DNA of 64,000 nucleotides from Thioclava marina (GTDB lineage Bacteria; Pseudomonadota; Alphaproteobacteria; Rhodobacterales; Rhodobacteraceae). The stretch spans positions 1-64,000 of the forward strand of contig NZ_MPZS01000002.1 of assembly GCF_002020135.1 (NCBI RefSeq), in the 5' to 3' direction. The notes below the pieces were generated by a model. The model did no database searches, was not told the origin of the DNA, and saw only the letters and a program-made list of their open reading frames with translations. This document shows positions 1 to 9,384 of the stretch, one piece after another (the first letter of the stretch is position 1; each line of letters begins with the position of its first letter). Position numbers and translations under genes: made by a program.

Positions 1-207
1 GATATGCTCCGGTTCGCGTCGTATATGACCAAACCGCCCACATATCTCTTCAGATATCCATCAATGTCAAAGAGCGTGAGGCGAAAAAGAACCGGAAGCG
101 CTCACTTGAAGCGCGCCCCGCTCTCAAACCTCAGTAGTTTTCGTTGCCTTCCGTGTCAGCGTCGCTGGCCCTTCCGGCGCCCCGTTGCGGTGTGTTCCGC
201 TTCGGTG
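1..207 (-). other. rRNA operon leader with boxA (16S gene lies outside the window)
   Basis: On the minus strand this stretch carries GCTCTTTGACA (positions 75-65), which closely matches the boxA antitermination element of rRNA operons. It is followed by GAAGAGATATGTGGGCGG, which I recognise as typical of the transcribed leader just ahead of 16S rRNA in Rhodobacteraceae. A promoter sits directly upstream at 214-242. The 16S gene itself is not in the window. Short reading frames on the plus strand here run against the leader and have no ribosome binding sites. Confidence 0.75.
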
Positions 208-213
208 AGGGGG

Positions 214-242
214 GTTCTACGCATACCGGCTGGGGTCCGCAA
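214..242 (-). promoter_or_regulatory. rRNA operon promoter
   Basis: Read on the minus strand, TTGCGG (242-237) and TAGAAC (219-214) are separated by 17 bases. The region just upstream (243-300) is rich in A and T runs, as in UP elements. The pair directs transcription into the boxA-containing leader. The hexamers are imperfect, but position and spacing fit an rrn promoter. Confidence 0.6.
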
Positions 243-317
243 GAGGTTTTTTCTAGAAACCCTCACTTTTTTCACCGAGCCCTTATTTCCTTGATCAAAA
301 TGGGAGCAAAAAATGAA

Positions 318-341
318 AACGGGGGCCTGCACGCCCCCGTT
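318..341 (-). terminator. Rho-independent terminator after psd-pssA
   Basis: AACGGGGGC (318-326) and GCCCCCGTT (333-341) form a perfect 9-bp stem with a 6-base loop. On the minus strand it is followed by TTCATTTTTT. It lies about 90 bases beyond the pssA stop and just before the rRNA promoter, so it insulates the two units. Confidence 0.8.
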
Positions 342-427
342 CCTTTCTCCCCTGCCCCGAGGTCAGGCTAATGTTTCGCGAGTCGAAAGCCCGTTTCGGG
401 CGACTCGTAGCCCCGGTTCGCCCCGAG

Positions 428-1174
428 TCATCCCCGCAAAAGCCGCCCGCGCGCCTTCCAAATCGCCGGAATCAGCATCGCGACGTAGATCGCGGCCAGA
501 ATCACCATCAGGAGCCAGATTCGCGTAAACACCATCCCGACCGCGATCACCGTTCCGATGAGCAGGAAACCGACCGCGCCGCGCGGGATCCGCATTGCCT
601 TGGGCGAAAAGGTCTTGATCCGCGAGATCATCAGGATCCCGACGAAGCCCAGCCAGAAGGCCACCAGCACCGGCACGGCACGTGCATCGCCAAGCTCTGC
701 GAAGGTCACGAACATCGGCAAGAGCGCGAGCCCTGCGCCCGCGGGGGCCGGCACCCCGGTGAAATGGCGCATCGAGTCGGGCTCCGAGCGCATCACGTTG
801 AAACGCGCGAGCCGCAAGCAGGCCGCCCCGACATAGACCAGGACGAAGATCCATCCGAACGCGTGAGTTTCTCCCAAGGCAAAACGGTAGAGAAGCAGAC
901 CGGGCGCCACGCCGAAGCAGAGGAAGTCGGACAGGCTGTCGAGCTCGGCCCCGAAATCCGACGTCGCCTTGAGACGGCGCGCGAGGAGCCCGTCCATCCC
1001 GTCGATCAGAGCCGAGAGAAGGATCAGGGCCACCGCCAACTCGAAACGGTCATCCATCGCGAAGCGGATCGAGGTCAGCCCGATCCCCATCCCCGCGATC
1101 GTGACCAGATTGGGCACGAGTTGCAGAAACGGCATCCGGTCCTTTTCGTGCGGCTCGAGGTCGTGATCCTGCAT
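428..1174 (-). CDS. pssA: CDP-diacylglycerol--serine O-phosphatidyltransferase
   Basis: This membrane enzyme joins CDP-diacylglycerol and L-serine to make phosphatidylserine, the precursor of phosphatidylethanolamine. The 248-residue protein carries the full CDP-alcohol phosphotransferase signature: D61-G62, A65-R66, G75, D79 and D83 with exact family spacing. Several hydrophobic segments follow (about residues 85-240). It sits 18 bases downstream of psd, whose product uses phosphatidylserine, so the two form an operon covering consecutive steps. The terminator at 318-341 ends the unit. Family and pathway are secure; the exact number of membrane spans was not determined. Confidence 0.95.
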   Translation of the reverse strand: MQDHDLEPHEKDRMPFLQLVPNLVTIAGMGIGLTSIRFAMDDRFELAVALILLSALIDGMDGLLARRLKATSDFGAELDSLSDFLCFGVAPGLLLYRFALGETHAFGWIFVLVYVGAACLRLARFNVMRSEPDSMRHFTGVPAPAGAGLALLPMFVTFAELGDARAVPVLVAFWLGFVGILMISRIKTFSPKAMRIPRGAVGFLLIGTVIAVGMVFTRIWLLMVILAAIYVAMLIPAIWKARGRLLRG

Positions 1175-1192
1175 CCCTGCCCCTCCTTGTCG

Positions 1193-1891
1193 TCAGCGAA
1201 CGCCGCCAGAGCGCGCCGGTTCCGAGCCCTCGAGATCCGCAAGCACCGTCTCGCCCGCGATCATCGTCTGGCCGATGCAGACCAGAGGCTCCACCCCGTT
1301 GGGGAGGTAGATATCGAGGCGCGAGCCGAAACGGATCAGGCCGAAGCGCTCACCCGTCATCAGGGTCTGGCCTTCCTTCGTCCAGCACAGGATGCGGCGC
1401 GCCACGAGTCCCGCGATCTGGACGACACCGTATTGACGCCCGTCGGGCAGAACCACCGCCATTCCGTTGCGCTCATTGTCCGAACTCGCCTTGTCGAGAG
1501 AGGCGTTGAGGAACTTGCCGGGTCGATAGGCCACTTTCGAGATACGACCCGCAGCGGGCAAACGGTTCACATGGCAATTGAAGACCGACATGAAGACCGA
1601 GATCCGCGTCATCGGTTCATCGCCCAGCCCCAGCTCGGCCGGCGGCACGGCGGGCTCGAGAAGCGAAACCACCCCATCGGCCGGAGAGACCATCAGCCCC
1701 TCGCGCGTGGGCGTCACCCGCTCGGGGTCACGGAAGAAGTAATAGCACCAGACAGTCAGACCGACCCCGATCCAGCCCAGGGGCTCCCAGATCAGGAACA
1801 GGACCAGCGTGATACCCGCGAAGATGGCGACGAACTTGCGCCCCTCGGGGTGCATCGGTTTGACGAAGGTGGAGAGCATGGAGACGGACAT
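1193..1891 (-). CDS. psd: Phosphatidylserine decarboxylase proenzyme
   Basis: This enzyme decarboxylates phosphatidylserine to phosphatidylethanolamine and matures by self-cleavage that leaves a pyruvoyl group. With the start at 1891 the protein is 232 residues, the length of the short bacterial class. A hydrophobic segment spans residues 21-50. Asp72 (in ADG) and His107 (in NCHVNR) fit the processing residues, and Gly189-Ser190 in FGSR is the expected cleavage site. GAGG lies five bases before the chosen ATG; the frame stays open upstream to 2068 but without a credible ribosome site. pssA follows after 18 bases. Confidence 0.93.
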   Translation of the reverse strand: MSVSMLSTFVKPMHPEGRKFVAIFAGITLVLFLIWEPLGWIGVGLTVWCYYFFRDPERVTPTREGLMVSPADGVVSLLEPAVPPAELGLGDEPMTRISVFMSVFNCHVNRLPAAGRISKVAYRPGKFLNASLDKASSDNERNGMAVVLPDGRQYGVVQIAGLVARRILCWTKEGQTLMTGERFGLIRFGSRLDIYLPNGVEPLVCIGQTMIAGETVLADLEGSEPARSGGVR

Positions 1892-2252
1892 CGAAGCCTC
1901 ATGAATTTCATTTGCCATTGTGCTTAGCGCATGGGGGGCACAATGCAAATCCCGCCGCCCCCGCTTTGTCGCGGCGTTGCGGACAGCAAGGGGGCGCTGC
2001 CCCCTCTTGGCTGCGACATTCCGGCCCATCGCTTGCGCGATCCGGGCGTTCGGCGAGCGTCCTTCCACTGGAAGGCCGCTATCTCCGCCTCACCCCCCGG
2101 GATATTTACGCCAAGAGGAAGAGAACCCCGCCCCTTCCTCTTGGCGTAAATATCCCGGGGGAGGCCCGGCACGGGCCGGGGGCAGCGCCCCCAAAGCAAA
2201 ACGCGGCCCCGAGGGAGCCGCGTTTCGTAGTCGTGAGAAGGATCCAGCCGGA
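1892..2252. other. psd-rpsI intergenic region
   Basis: This 361-base gap between rpsI and psd (both on the minus strand) has no credible gene. It holds one copy of the palindromic repeat family (core 2094-2161). Two short GC palindromes flank the core, GGGGGCGCTGCCCCC at 1990-2004 and its reverse complement at 2178-2192. The psd promoter should lie between about 1900 and 1985, but I could not pick clear hexamers. Confidence 0.6.
2094..2161. repeat. Intergenic palindromic element, copy A
   Basis: This copy is a perfect 28-bp inverted repeat, arms 2094-2121 and 2134-2161, with a 12-base loop. The outer arm is CCCCCGGGATATTT and the inner part ACGCCAAGAGGAAG. It lies 92 bases beyond the rpsI stop. 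It is the most perfect member of the seven-copy family in this window. Confidence 0.9.
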
Positions 2253-2750
2253 TCAGCGCTTCGAGAACTGGAAGCTGCGGCGGGCTTTCGCCTTACCGTA
2301 TTTCTTCCGTTCAACGACGCGCGAGTCACGGGTCAGGAAGCCCGCAGCCTTGAGCGCCGAACGCAGCGAGGGATCGTAAAGCTGGAGCGCTTTCGAGATG
2401 CCGTGCTTCACCGCACCGGCCTGGCCCGAGAGGCCACCGCCTGCGACGGTCGCGTAGACGTCGAACTGACCTTCCACATTGGCGACTTCGAAGGGCTGGT
2501 TCACGATCAGCTGGAGCACCGGACGCGCGAAATAGGCGTTCATCTCCTTGCCGTTCACTTCCACCTTGCCGGTGCCGGGCTTCACCCAGACGCGGGCGAC
2601 AGCGTCTTTACGCTTGCCGGTGGCATAGGCACGGCCCTGAGCGTCGCGCACGGGCTCGCGCGGAGCGGCGGTTTCGGTTTCGGTCGCGACAGCTTCCGAA
2701 CCGGATACGACCGATTTCAGATCGTCGAGGGTCTTGATTTCGTCGGCCAT
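2253..2750 (-). CDS. rpsI: 30S ribosomal protein S9
   Basis: S9 of the small ribosomal subunit, whose C-terminal tail reaches the P-site tRNA. The 165-residue protein ends in the basic, arginine-terminated tail typical of S9 (RRSFQFSKR). The family core (about residues 38-165) is preceded by an acidic, alanine-rich extension of roughly 35 residues that shorter S9 proteins lack; extended S9 is common in alphaproteobacteria. The start lies two bases after the rplM stop, so translation is probably coupled. The gene pair rplM-rpsI is nearly universal. Confidence 0.97.
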   Translation of the reverse strand: MADEIKTLDDLKSVVSGSEAVATETETAAPREPVRDAQGRAYATGKRKDAVARVWVKPGTGKVEVNGKEMNAYFARPVLQLIVNQPFEVANVEGQFDVYATVAGGGLSGQAGAVKHGISKALQLYDPSLRSALKAAGFLTRDSRVVERKKYGKAKARRSFQFSKR

Positions 2751-2752
2751 GA

Positions 2753-3214
2753 TCAGCTCCGGGTGTTCTTCTTGTTCATCGACTTGACGTCGAGAACTTC
2801 AGGCTGTTGCGCTTCATGCGGATGCTCGGCGCCGGCATAGACGCGCAGGTTCGACATCTGCGCACGGCCCAGACGGTTGCGCGAGATCATACGCTCGACC
2901 GCCTTGATCACCACGCGCTCGGGATGCGCGCCCTCGAGGACCTGGCGCGCGGTGCGCGACTTGATCCCGCCGGGGTGGTTGGTGTGCCAGTAGTAGGTTT
3001 TGTCGTCACGCTTCTTGCCGGTCATCTGCACCTTGTCGGCGTTGATGACGATGACGTTGTCGCCCATGTCCATGTGCGGCGTGAAGGTGGCCTTGTGCTT
3101 GCCACGCAGACGCATTGCGACGATCGAGGCGAGACGGCCCAGCACGACGCCTTCAGCGTCGATGATGACCCACTTCTTCTCGATCTCCGCCGGTTTCGCG
3201 GTGTAGGTTTTCAT
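2753..3214 (-). CDS. rplM: 50S ribosomal protein L13
   Basis: L13 is an early assembly protein of the large subunit. The 153-residue product shows the family core: [17 protein letters not shown] near residues 14-30, the [14 protein letters not shown] region, then [10 protein letters not shown] and the RMI-x-RNRLGR-type segment. It is the first gene of the rplM-rpsI pair. TTTTGGAGGGG stands a little upstream of the ATG and supplies the ribosome site. The A+T-rich stretch upstream (about 3270-3345) is the probable promoter zone. Confidence 0.97.
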   Translation of the reverse strand: MKTYTAKPAEIEKKWVIIDAEGVVLGRLASIVAMRLRGKHKATFTPHMDMGDNVIVINADKVQMTGKKRDDKTYYWHTNHPGGIKSRTARQVLEGAHPERVVIKAVERMISRNRLGRAQMSNLRVYAGAEHPHEAQQPEVLDVKSMNKKNTRS

Positions 3215-3264
3215 TGTGTTACGGCCCTTTTGGAGGGGTTGTCGAATTCAGATGCGGGCTTTTC

Positions 3265-3345
3265 GTTGATTTCCGACCCGTTTTCAAGTGGTCTGGTTTG
3301 AAATTTTCCTTTCAAAAACAATGTATTGAAAAATAGGTATTAAAA
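3265..3345 (-). promoter_or_regulatory. Probable rplM-rpsI promoter region
   Basis: This A+T-rich stretch upstream of rplM stands out from the GC-rich surroundings. It contains a dyad TTTGAAA / TTTCAAA with a 6-base spacer (3297-3316). Minus-strand TTGAAA occurs around 3290. I could not identify a convincing -10 hexamer, so only the region is called. Confidence 0.4.
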
Positions 3346-3376
3346 CACCCCACACATTTCCACCTCCCGAACGCCT

Positions 3377-3405
3377 GACGCGGCCCGTACCGGACGGGCC
3401 GCGTC
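3377..3405 (-). terminator. Hairpin downstream of the PepSY gene
   Basis: GACGCGGCCCGT (3377-3388) pairs perfectly with ACGGGCCGCGTC (3394-3405) around a 5-base loop. It lies 15 bases beyond the stop of the PepSY gene. No T tract follows on either strand, so it may act with Rho or as a 3'-end stabiliser. Confidence 0.5.
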
Positions 3406-3419
3406 GCGATGGGGCCGAC

Positions 3420-3824
3420 CTACTCGCCCATTTGTCCGGCCTCCGAGGCGCCTTCGTTCGCCTCATACATCTCGCCTTCCTCGCGATGTGGGTCCGCCCC
3501 CTGCCCCTGCGCGGCGGCGGAAGATGTGTTCAGCACCTTGCCGCTTTGCGCGTCGATGGTGACTTCGGTGAGCGAACCGTCCGCGGCCATCACCGAGGCC
3601 TCGTAGATCCCGGTGCCCTTCTCCTGCCCGAAACCGATATCCGCCAGGGTACCCGGCACGGCCTTCAGCGCGATCGCGCCCGCCTGGTCAAGCTTGATCG
3701 GCGCGCTCAGGACCGCCTTGGGCCCGAGCGTCGGGGTGGCGCTGTCCGCATATGCCGCCGAAAACCCCAAGCCCGAGAGACCAAGCGCAGGCAGCATGAT
3801 GGCAAGAACGAAATTCCGTGTCAT
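3420..3824 (-). CDS. Secreted PepSY-domain protein
   Basis: A 134-residue exported protein. A signal peptide is clear: basic start (MTRN), hydrophobic core to about residue 22, and a likely cut after AYA at residue 26. The mature part carries one PepSY-like unit (about residues 45-100: alpha segment around AGAIALKAVPG, then beta strands ending ITIDAQSGKV-like in VTIDAQSGKVL), followed by a Glu/Gln/Ala-rich tail. PepSY domains occur in peptidase inhibitors and in periplasmic or envelope proteins; the partner here is unknown. It is a single-gene unit. Confidence 0.75.
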   Translation of the reverse strand: MTRNFVLAIMLPALGLSGLGFSAAYADSATPTLGPKAVLSAPIKLDQAGAIALKAVPGTLADIGFGQEKGTGIYEASVMAADGSLTEVTIDAQSGKVLNTSSAAAQGQGADPHREEGEMYEANEGASEAGQMGE

Positions 3825-3925
3825 GAGAGATCCTTTCTCCTATCGGCGTCGTCGCGACGCCTGACAAGGATCTGGGAAGCAATTCTTACCGATGTCGAAA
3901 CGGCTTCTTACGATTTCGTAAGACC

Positions 3926-4345
3926 CTACCTCGGCGGGATCGAATAGGTCATGCTCGAGCGCGCCACGGGCCGGTCGTCCCCTTCCGAAAACAGCAAGGC
4001 CTCGCCCACCGCGAGAACCCGACCCAGCTTCAACACCCGGATCTTCGCGATCAGATCCGCGCCCGCCACCGGCTTACGCATGAAATCGATGCTCGCATTG
4101 GTCGTCACCGCCAGCGCCACGCGCCCGATCCGTGCCAGGATCGCCATGTAGATCCCGACATCGGCCAGCGCGAACATGTTCGGTCCCGAGACCGTGCCAC
4201 CCGGGCGCAAATGGCGGTCTTCCACCTTGAGCCGCACCACCAGCTCTTCCTCGCTCAACGCGTCGATCTCGAAATCGCCCTTCACCTGCGGGAAGGCCTC
4301 GTCGAGAAACTCCGCAAGTTCCTCGCGATCCATTACCAGTGCCAT
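3926..4345 (-). CDS. PaaI-type hotdog-fold thioesterase
   Basis: A 139-residue protein of the PaaI/YbgC-like hotdog family, which hydrolyses acyl-CoA or related thioesters. The central helix motif RPGGTVSGPNMFALAD (residues 47-62) occupies the catalytic position. Gly49-Gly50 replaces the usual HGG, and Asp62 is the likely acidic catalytic residue. The following strand (TTNASIDFMRKP) is typical of the fold. The missing histidine makes the substrate uncertain. It is divergent from the neighbouring crotonase-like gene, 63 bases apart, and may share its regulation. Confidence 0.8.
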   Translation of the reverse strand: MALVMDREELAEFLDEAFPQVKGDFEIDALSEEELVVRLKVEDRHLRPGGTVSGPNMFALADVGIYMAILARIGRVALAVTTNASIDFMRKPVAGADLIAKIRVLKLGRVLAVGEALLFSEGDDRPVARSSMTYSIPPR

Positions 4346-4408
4346 GCGCCCTCCCCTTTTCTCTTTCTCCCGGCACCCCTAGAGTTTCGCCAAAGAGGAG
4401 GAGTTTCA

Positions 4409-5197
4409 ATGACCGATCTGGTGATCCGCGAGGATAAGGGCGCGGTGGCGCATCTGACGATGAACAGCCCCGGCAGCCTCAACGCGCTGTCCGATGCGAT
4501 GCTGGCCGCGCTGAAGGCGCGGTTTACGGAACTGTCCGAGGATGGTGCGATCAAGGTCATCGTGCTGCGCGGCGCGGGCAAGGCGTTCTGCGCGGGCCAT
4601 GACCTGAAGGAGATGCAGCGCGGGCGCGAGGGCGCCGATCACGGGCGCGCCTATTTCGCGGATCTGTTCTTTCGCTGCGCCGAGGTGATGCAGATGATCC
4701 CCGCCCTGCCGCAACCGGTGATCGCCGAGGCGCATGGGATCGCCACCGCCGCAGGCTGCCAGCTGGTGGCCTCCTGCGATCTGGCCGTCGCCGCCGAGGG
4801 CACGCGCTTTGGGGTGAACGGGGTGAATATCGGGCTGTTCTGCTCAACCCCGATGGTGGCGCTGAGCCGCAACGTGCCGCGCAAGGTGGCCTTCGAGATG
4901 CTGACCACGGGCGAGTTCATCGACGCCGCGCGCGCCCGCGAGGTCGGGCTGGTGAACCGCGTCGCCCCGCATGATCAGCTCGCGGCCGAGACCGAGAAGC
5001 TCGCGCAGACATTGGCGGGCAAGCTGGGCGCGGCGGTGAAGATCGGCAAGCGCGCCTTCTACGATCAGGCGAACATGGATCTGGCGCAGGCCTATGAGCA
5101 CACGGCGGCCGTGATGGTCGAGAACATGCTCTGGCGCGACACCGCCGAGGGCGTTCAGGCCTTTATCGAGAAGCGCAAGCCGGACTGGGCGGAGTGA
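4409..5197 (+). CDS. Enoyl-CoA hydratase/isomerase family protein (ECHDC3-like)
   Basis: A 262-residue crotonase-superfamily protein. The oxyanion-hole segment is intact (FCAGHD, residues 60-65, and HGIATAAGC, 109-117), so acyl-CoA binding is likely. The two glutamates that catalyse hydration in classical crotonase are not present: the GCE position is GCQ (Gln118) and the second position is Gly138 in GVNGVNIG. The sequence resembles the ECHDC3 group, including NIGLFCSTPMVALSRN. It is therefore probably not a standard hydratase; thioesterase, isomerase or another CoA role is possible. AGAGGAGGAG precedes the ATG, which overrides the longer open frame starting at 4211. Confidence 0.85.
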   Translation: MTDLVIREDKGAVAHLTMNSPGSLNALSDAMLAALKARFTELSEDGAIKVIVLRGAGKAFCAGHDLKEMQRGREGADHGRAYFADLFFRCAEVMQMIPALPQPVIAEAHGIATAAGCQLVASCDLAVAAEGTRFGVNGVNIGLFCSTPMVALSRNVPRKVAFEMLTTGEFIDAARAREVGLVNRVAPHDQLAAETEKLAQTLAGKLGAAVKIGKRAFYDQANMDLAQAYEHTAAVMVENMLWRDTAEGVQAFIEKRKPDWAE

Positions 5198-5209
5198 GCG
5201 GCTGAATAA

Positions 5210-7395
<2,186 letters not shown>

Positions 7396-7407
7396 TCAAG
7401 CGGCGCG

Positions 7408-7520
7408 TTGGGGGCGCCGCCCCCAAACCCCCGAGATATTTGGGTCAAGAAGAAGAGGAACGGCTCTTTCTTCTTGATGAAAATATCTCGGGAGGGTCCG
7501 GGAGGGCGGCGCCCTCCCGG
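7408..7520. repeat. Intergenic palindromic element, copy B
   Basis: Core arms CCCGAGATATTT... at 7430-7453 and ...AAATATCTCGGG at 7469-7492. Outer GC palindromes lie at about 7410-7424 and 7500-7518. The inner AAGAAGA / TCTTCTT part pairs while three central bases (GGG against TCA) do not. The core ends 35 bases beyond the stop of the GNAT gene. Confidence 0.85.
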
Positions 7521-7526
7521 CGTTCC

Positions 7527-8063
7527 TCACATCTTGCGCAGATAGGTCCAGGTCGGCACGTGGCGGCCACGGGCGAGCGACCAGCTCTCGGCATCGCCAA
7601 GATATTCGAAGCCACAGTTACTCAGGACGCGGGCAGAGCCGGGATTGTCCTGAAAGACTTCGGCAAAGAGAGTGCGCGAGCCATGCGGGTTGGCCGCCAC
7701 AATGGCCGCGACCGCCTCGGAGGCAAAACCGGTATTCCAGAACCCCGGCCCGACCCAATAGCCCACTTCGGACTGTCCGTCCTCGAGATGGGTCAGCGAG
7801 ACGACGCCAAGAAGTTCCGCGAGACCGTGGCGCGAGCCATCAATCGCCCAGACATCCTCGATCCGATCCTCGGCCTGGGCGCGGGAGATGAAATTCTCGG
7901 ACGTGCCCGGCGGCAGCGGATGCGGGATCGCGCGGGTGCCCTCGGCGACGCGTTTGTCACCCGCATACATCTCGATGAGACCGGCATCCGAGCGGCGCAG
8001 CGGGCGCAGCACGAAGCGCTCCGTCTCGATCACGGGTTGGGCGGAAATCGTCTCCTGATACAT
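7527..8063 (-). CDS. GNAT-family N-acetyltransferase (RimJ/RimL-like)
   Basis: A 178-residue acetyltransferase. It has the RimJ/RimL-type opening (ETERFVLRPLRRSDA, residues 13-27), a central strand EVGYWVGPGFWNTGFASEA (near 98-116) covering the acetyl-CoA binding region, and the late motif NPGSARVLSNCGFEYLG (near 140-156). Members acetylate protein N-termini or small amines; the substrate cannot be read from sequence. It stands between rpmA and obgE, two genes with which such acetyltransferases often co-occur in this group. Confidence 0.85.
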   Translation of the reverse strand: MYQETISAQPVIETERFVLRPLRRSDAGLIEMYAGDKRVAEGTRAIPHPLPPGTSENFISRAQAEDRIEDVWAIDGSRHGLAELLGVVSLTHLEDGQSEVGYWVGPGFWNTGFASEAVAAIVAANPHGSRTLFAEVFQDNPGSARVLSNCGFEYLGDAESWSLARGRHVPTWTYLRKM

Positions 8064-8205
8064 GGGCGCTCCTCCTCGAAACGCTAATGGCTCTGCGGCT
8101 CCTCCTTCCGCTCGGCCCTAATTTGAAAATAGGACAGGAAGATGACGGATCATCCCCCAGCCCGGAAATTTTCTCGCTGCTACCGCAAGTCTGTTCGGGC
8201 TGCGC

Positions 8206-8243
8206 CGCAACGAGAAAGGGGACCGGCCTTTCAGCCGATCCCC
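8206..8243 (-). terminator. Terminator after rpmA
   Basis: On the minus strand GGGGATCGGC (8243-8234) pairs with GCCGGTCCCC (8227-8218), with one G.T wobble, and is followed by TTTCTCGTT. It begins 29 bases beyond the rpmA stop and ends the rplU-rpmA unit. Confidence 0.75.
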
Positions 8244-8271
8244 CTGATGTCTGACCTGTCGGTCGTTCGGG

Positions 8272-8541
8272 TTACTCGGCGGCCTCCGCGACCGGGAGAA
8301 CCGAAACGAAGGTGCGGCCCTTGAGGCCTTTGTGGAAGGTGACAGCGCCTTCGGCGGTAGCGAAGATGGTGTGATCTTTGCCCATGCCGACGCCTTCACC
8401 CGGCCACCACTTGGTGCCGCGCTGACGCACGATGATGTTGCCCGGGTTGGCCGACTGGCCGCCGAACAGTTTCACGCCAAGGCGACGACCGGCAGAGTCG
8501 CGGCCGTTACGCGAAGAACCGCCTGCTTTCTTGTGTGCCAT
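8272..8541 (-). CDS. rpmA: 50S ribosomal protein L27
   Basis: L27 sits near the peptidyl-transferase centre. The 89-residue protein begins directly with [10 protein letters not shown], so the N-terminal tail that reaches the active site needs no processing (unlike the extended Firmicutes form). [17 protein letters not shown] and the IIVRQRGTK segment are diagnostic. It follows rplU after 12 bases, the usual rplU-rpmA order. The protein ends in a short Ala/Glu tail. Confidence 0.97.
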   Translation of the reverse strand: MAHKKAGGSSRNGRDSAGRRLGVKLFGGQSANPGNIIVRQRGTKWWPGEGVGMGKDHTIFATAEGAVTFHKGLKGRTFVSVLPVAEAAE

Positions 8542-8553
8542 ATCTGTCTCTCC

Positions 8554-9189
8554 TTATTTCGCGAGCTCTTTGGCCTGCTCGACCCAGTCGGGCTTGACCT
8601 TGGTGGCTTCGAAGGTTTCGGGATCGACCGCGGCGAGCTGGGCGAAGGTGGTGATACCGGCTTCGTTCAGCTTCTTCTCGGCCGCCGGGCCAAGACCGTT
8701 GATGACCTTCAGGTCGTCCGCTTCGGCGACGGAAGCCGCAGCTTCGGCCTTCGGCGCGGCTTTCGGGGCAGCAGCCTTGGCGGGCTTGGCCGGCGCGGCC
8801 TCACCTTTCGAGCCATGCGCGGCACGACGTGCGATCGCGGTGCCCACGGCTTCTTTCACGCCCGACTTGTCGGCGCCCGAAGCGAGCACGTCGGTCACGC
8901 GCAGCAGGGTGAGCTGTTGGCGGTGGCCACGGGTGCGCTGCGACGAGTGCTTACGACGACGCTTGTGATAGGTGATGACCTTGTCGGCCTTGATGTTGTC
9001 GATGACTTCCGCCTGCACGGCCGCACCTTCGACGAAGGGGGTGCCGAGCTGGGGCTTGTCGCCGCCGACCATCAGAATCTCGTTGAACTGGACTTTATCG
9101 CCAGCTTCGGCCGCGAGCAGTTCGACGCGCAGGATATCGCCCGCCTGAACCTTGTATTGCTTGCCGCCGGTCTTGAGGACCGCAAACAT
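8554..9189 (-). CDS. rplU: 50S ribosomal protein L21 with C-terminal helix-hairpin-helix extension
   Basis: Residues 1-102 are standard L21 (MFAVLKTGGKQYKV at the start; KRRRKHSSQRTRGHRQ near 77-91). After a lysine- and alanine-rich linker (about 105-155) the protein has a second module at 158-195: LKVINGLGPAAEKKLNEAGI, then TFAQLAAVDPETFEA. This matches the helix-hairpin-helix repeats found in many nucleic-acid-binding proteins. The total of 211 residues is about twice normal L21. The start is set by AAGGAAAG before the ATG; the frame is open further upstream but does not match L21. rpmA follows. Confidence 0.95.
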   Translation of the reverse strand: MFAVLKTGGKQYKVQAGDILRVELLAAEAGDKVQFNEILMVGGDKPQLGTPFVEGAAVQAEVIDNIKADKVITYHKRRRKHSSQRTRGHRQQLTLLRVTDVLASGADKSGVKEAVGTAIARRAAHGSKGEAAPAKPAKAAAPKAAPKAEAAASVAEADDLKVINGLGPAAEKKLNEAGITTFAQLAAVDPETFEATKVKPDWVEQAKELAK

Positions 9190-9289
9190 GGGTCTTTCCT
9201 TTTCTTCATCCGCGCCCTGTGGCCCCTTTCGGAGTTCCTGGACCCTGTCGGATCCGCCGTCGGACTGCGCGTTCCGTAAGGAACGGAGT

Positions 9290-9329
9290 TGCAAAAACGA
9301 GGCCCGGCGGAAAGAGACTCTCCGCCGGG
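9290..9329 (-). terminator. Terminator after the AMACR-like gene
   Basis: CCCGGCGGA (9303-9311) pairs with TCCGCCGGG (9321-9329). On the minus strand the stem is followed by CTCGTTTTTGC. It lies 56 bases beyond the stop at 9385 and about 100 bases before the rplU start, so it separates the two units. A second role as rplU leader structure cannot be excluded. Confidence 0.7.
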
Positions 9330-9384
9330 TCGGGCTCATATCGGGGATCAGCCCCCGCCTGTCAAGGAAATTCGCCTGTTTTCT

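Noticed and set aside
4-371. Short plus-strand frames (for example 144-371) that could be called hypothetical proteins
   Set aside because: The block is better explained as the promoter and leader of an rRNA operon on the minus strand; the frames have no ribosome sites.
371-1927. A 518-codon open frame on the plus strand
   Set aside because: It is antisense to pssA and psd, which are secure.
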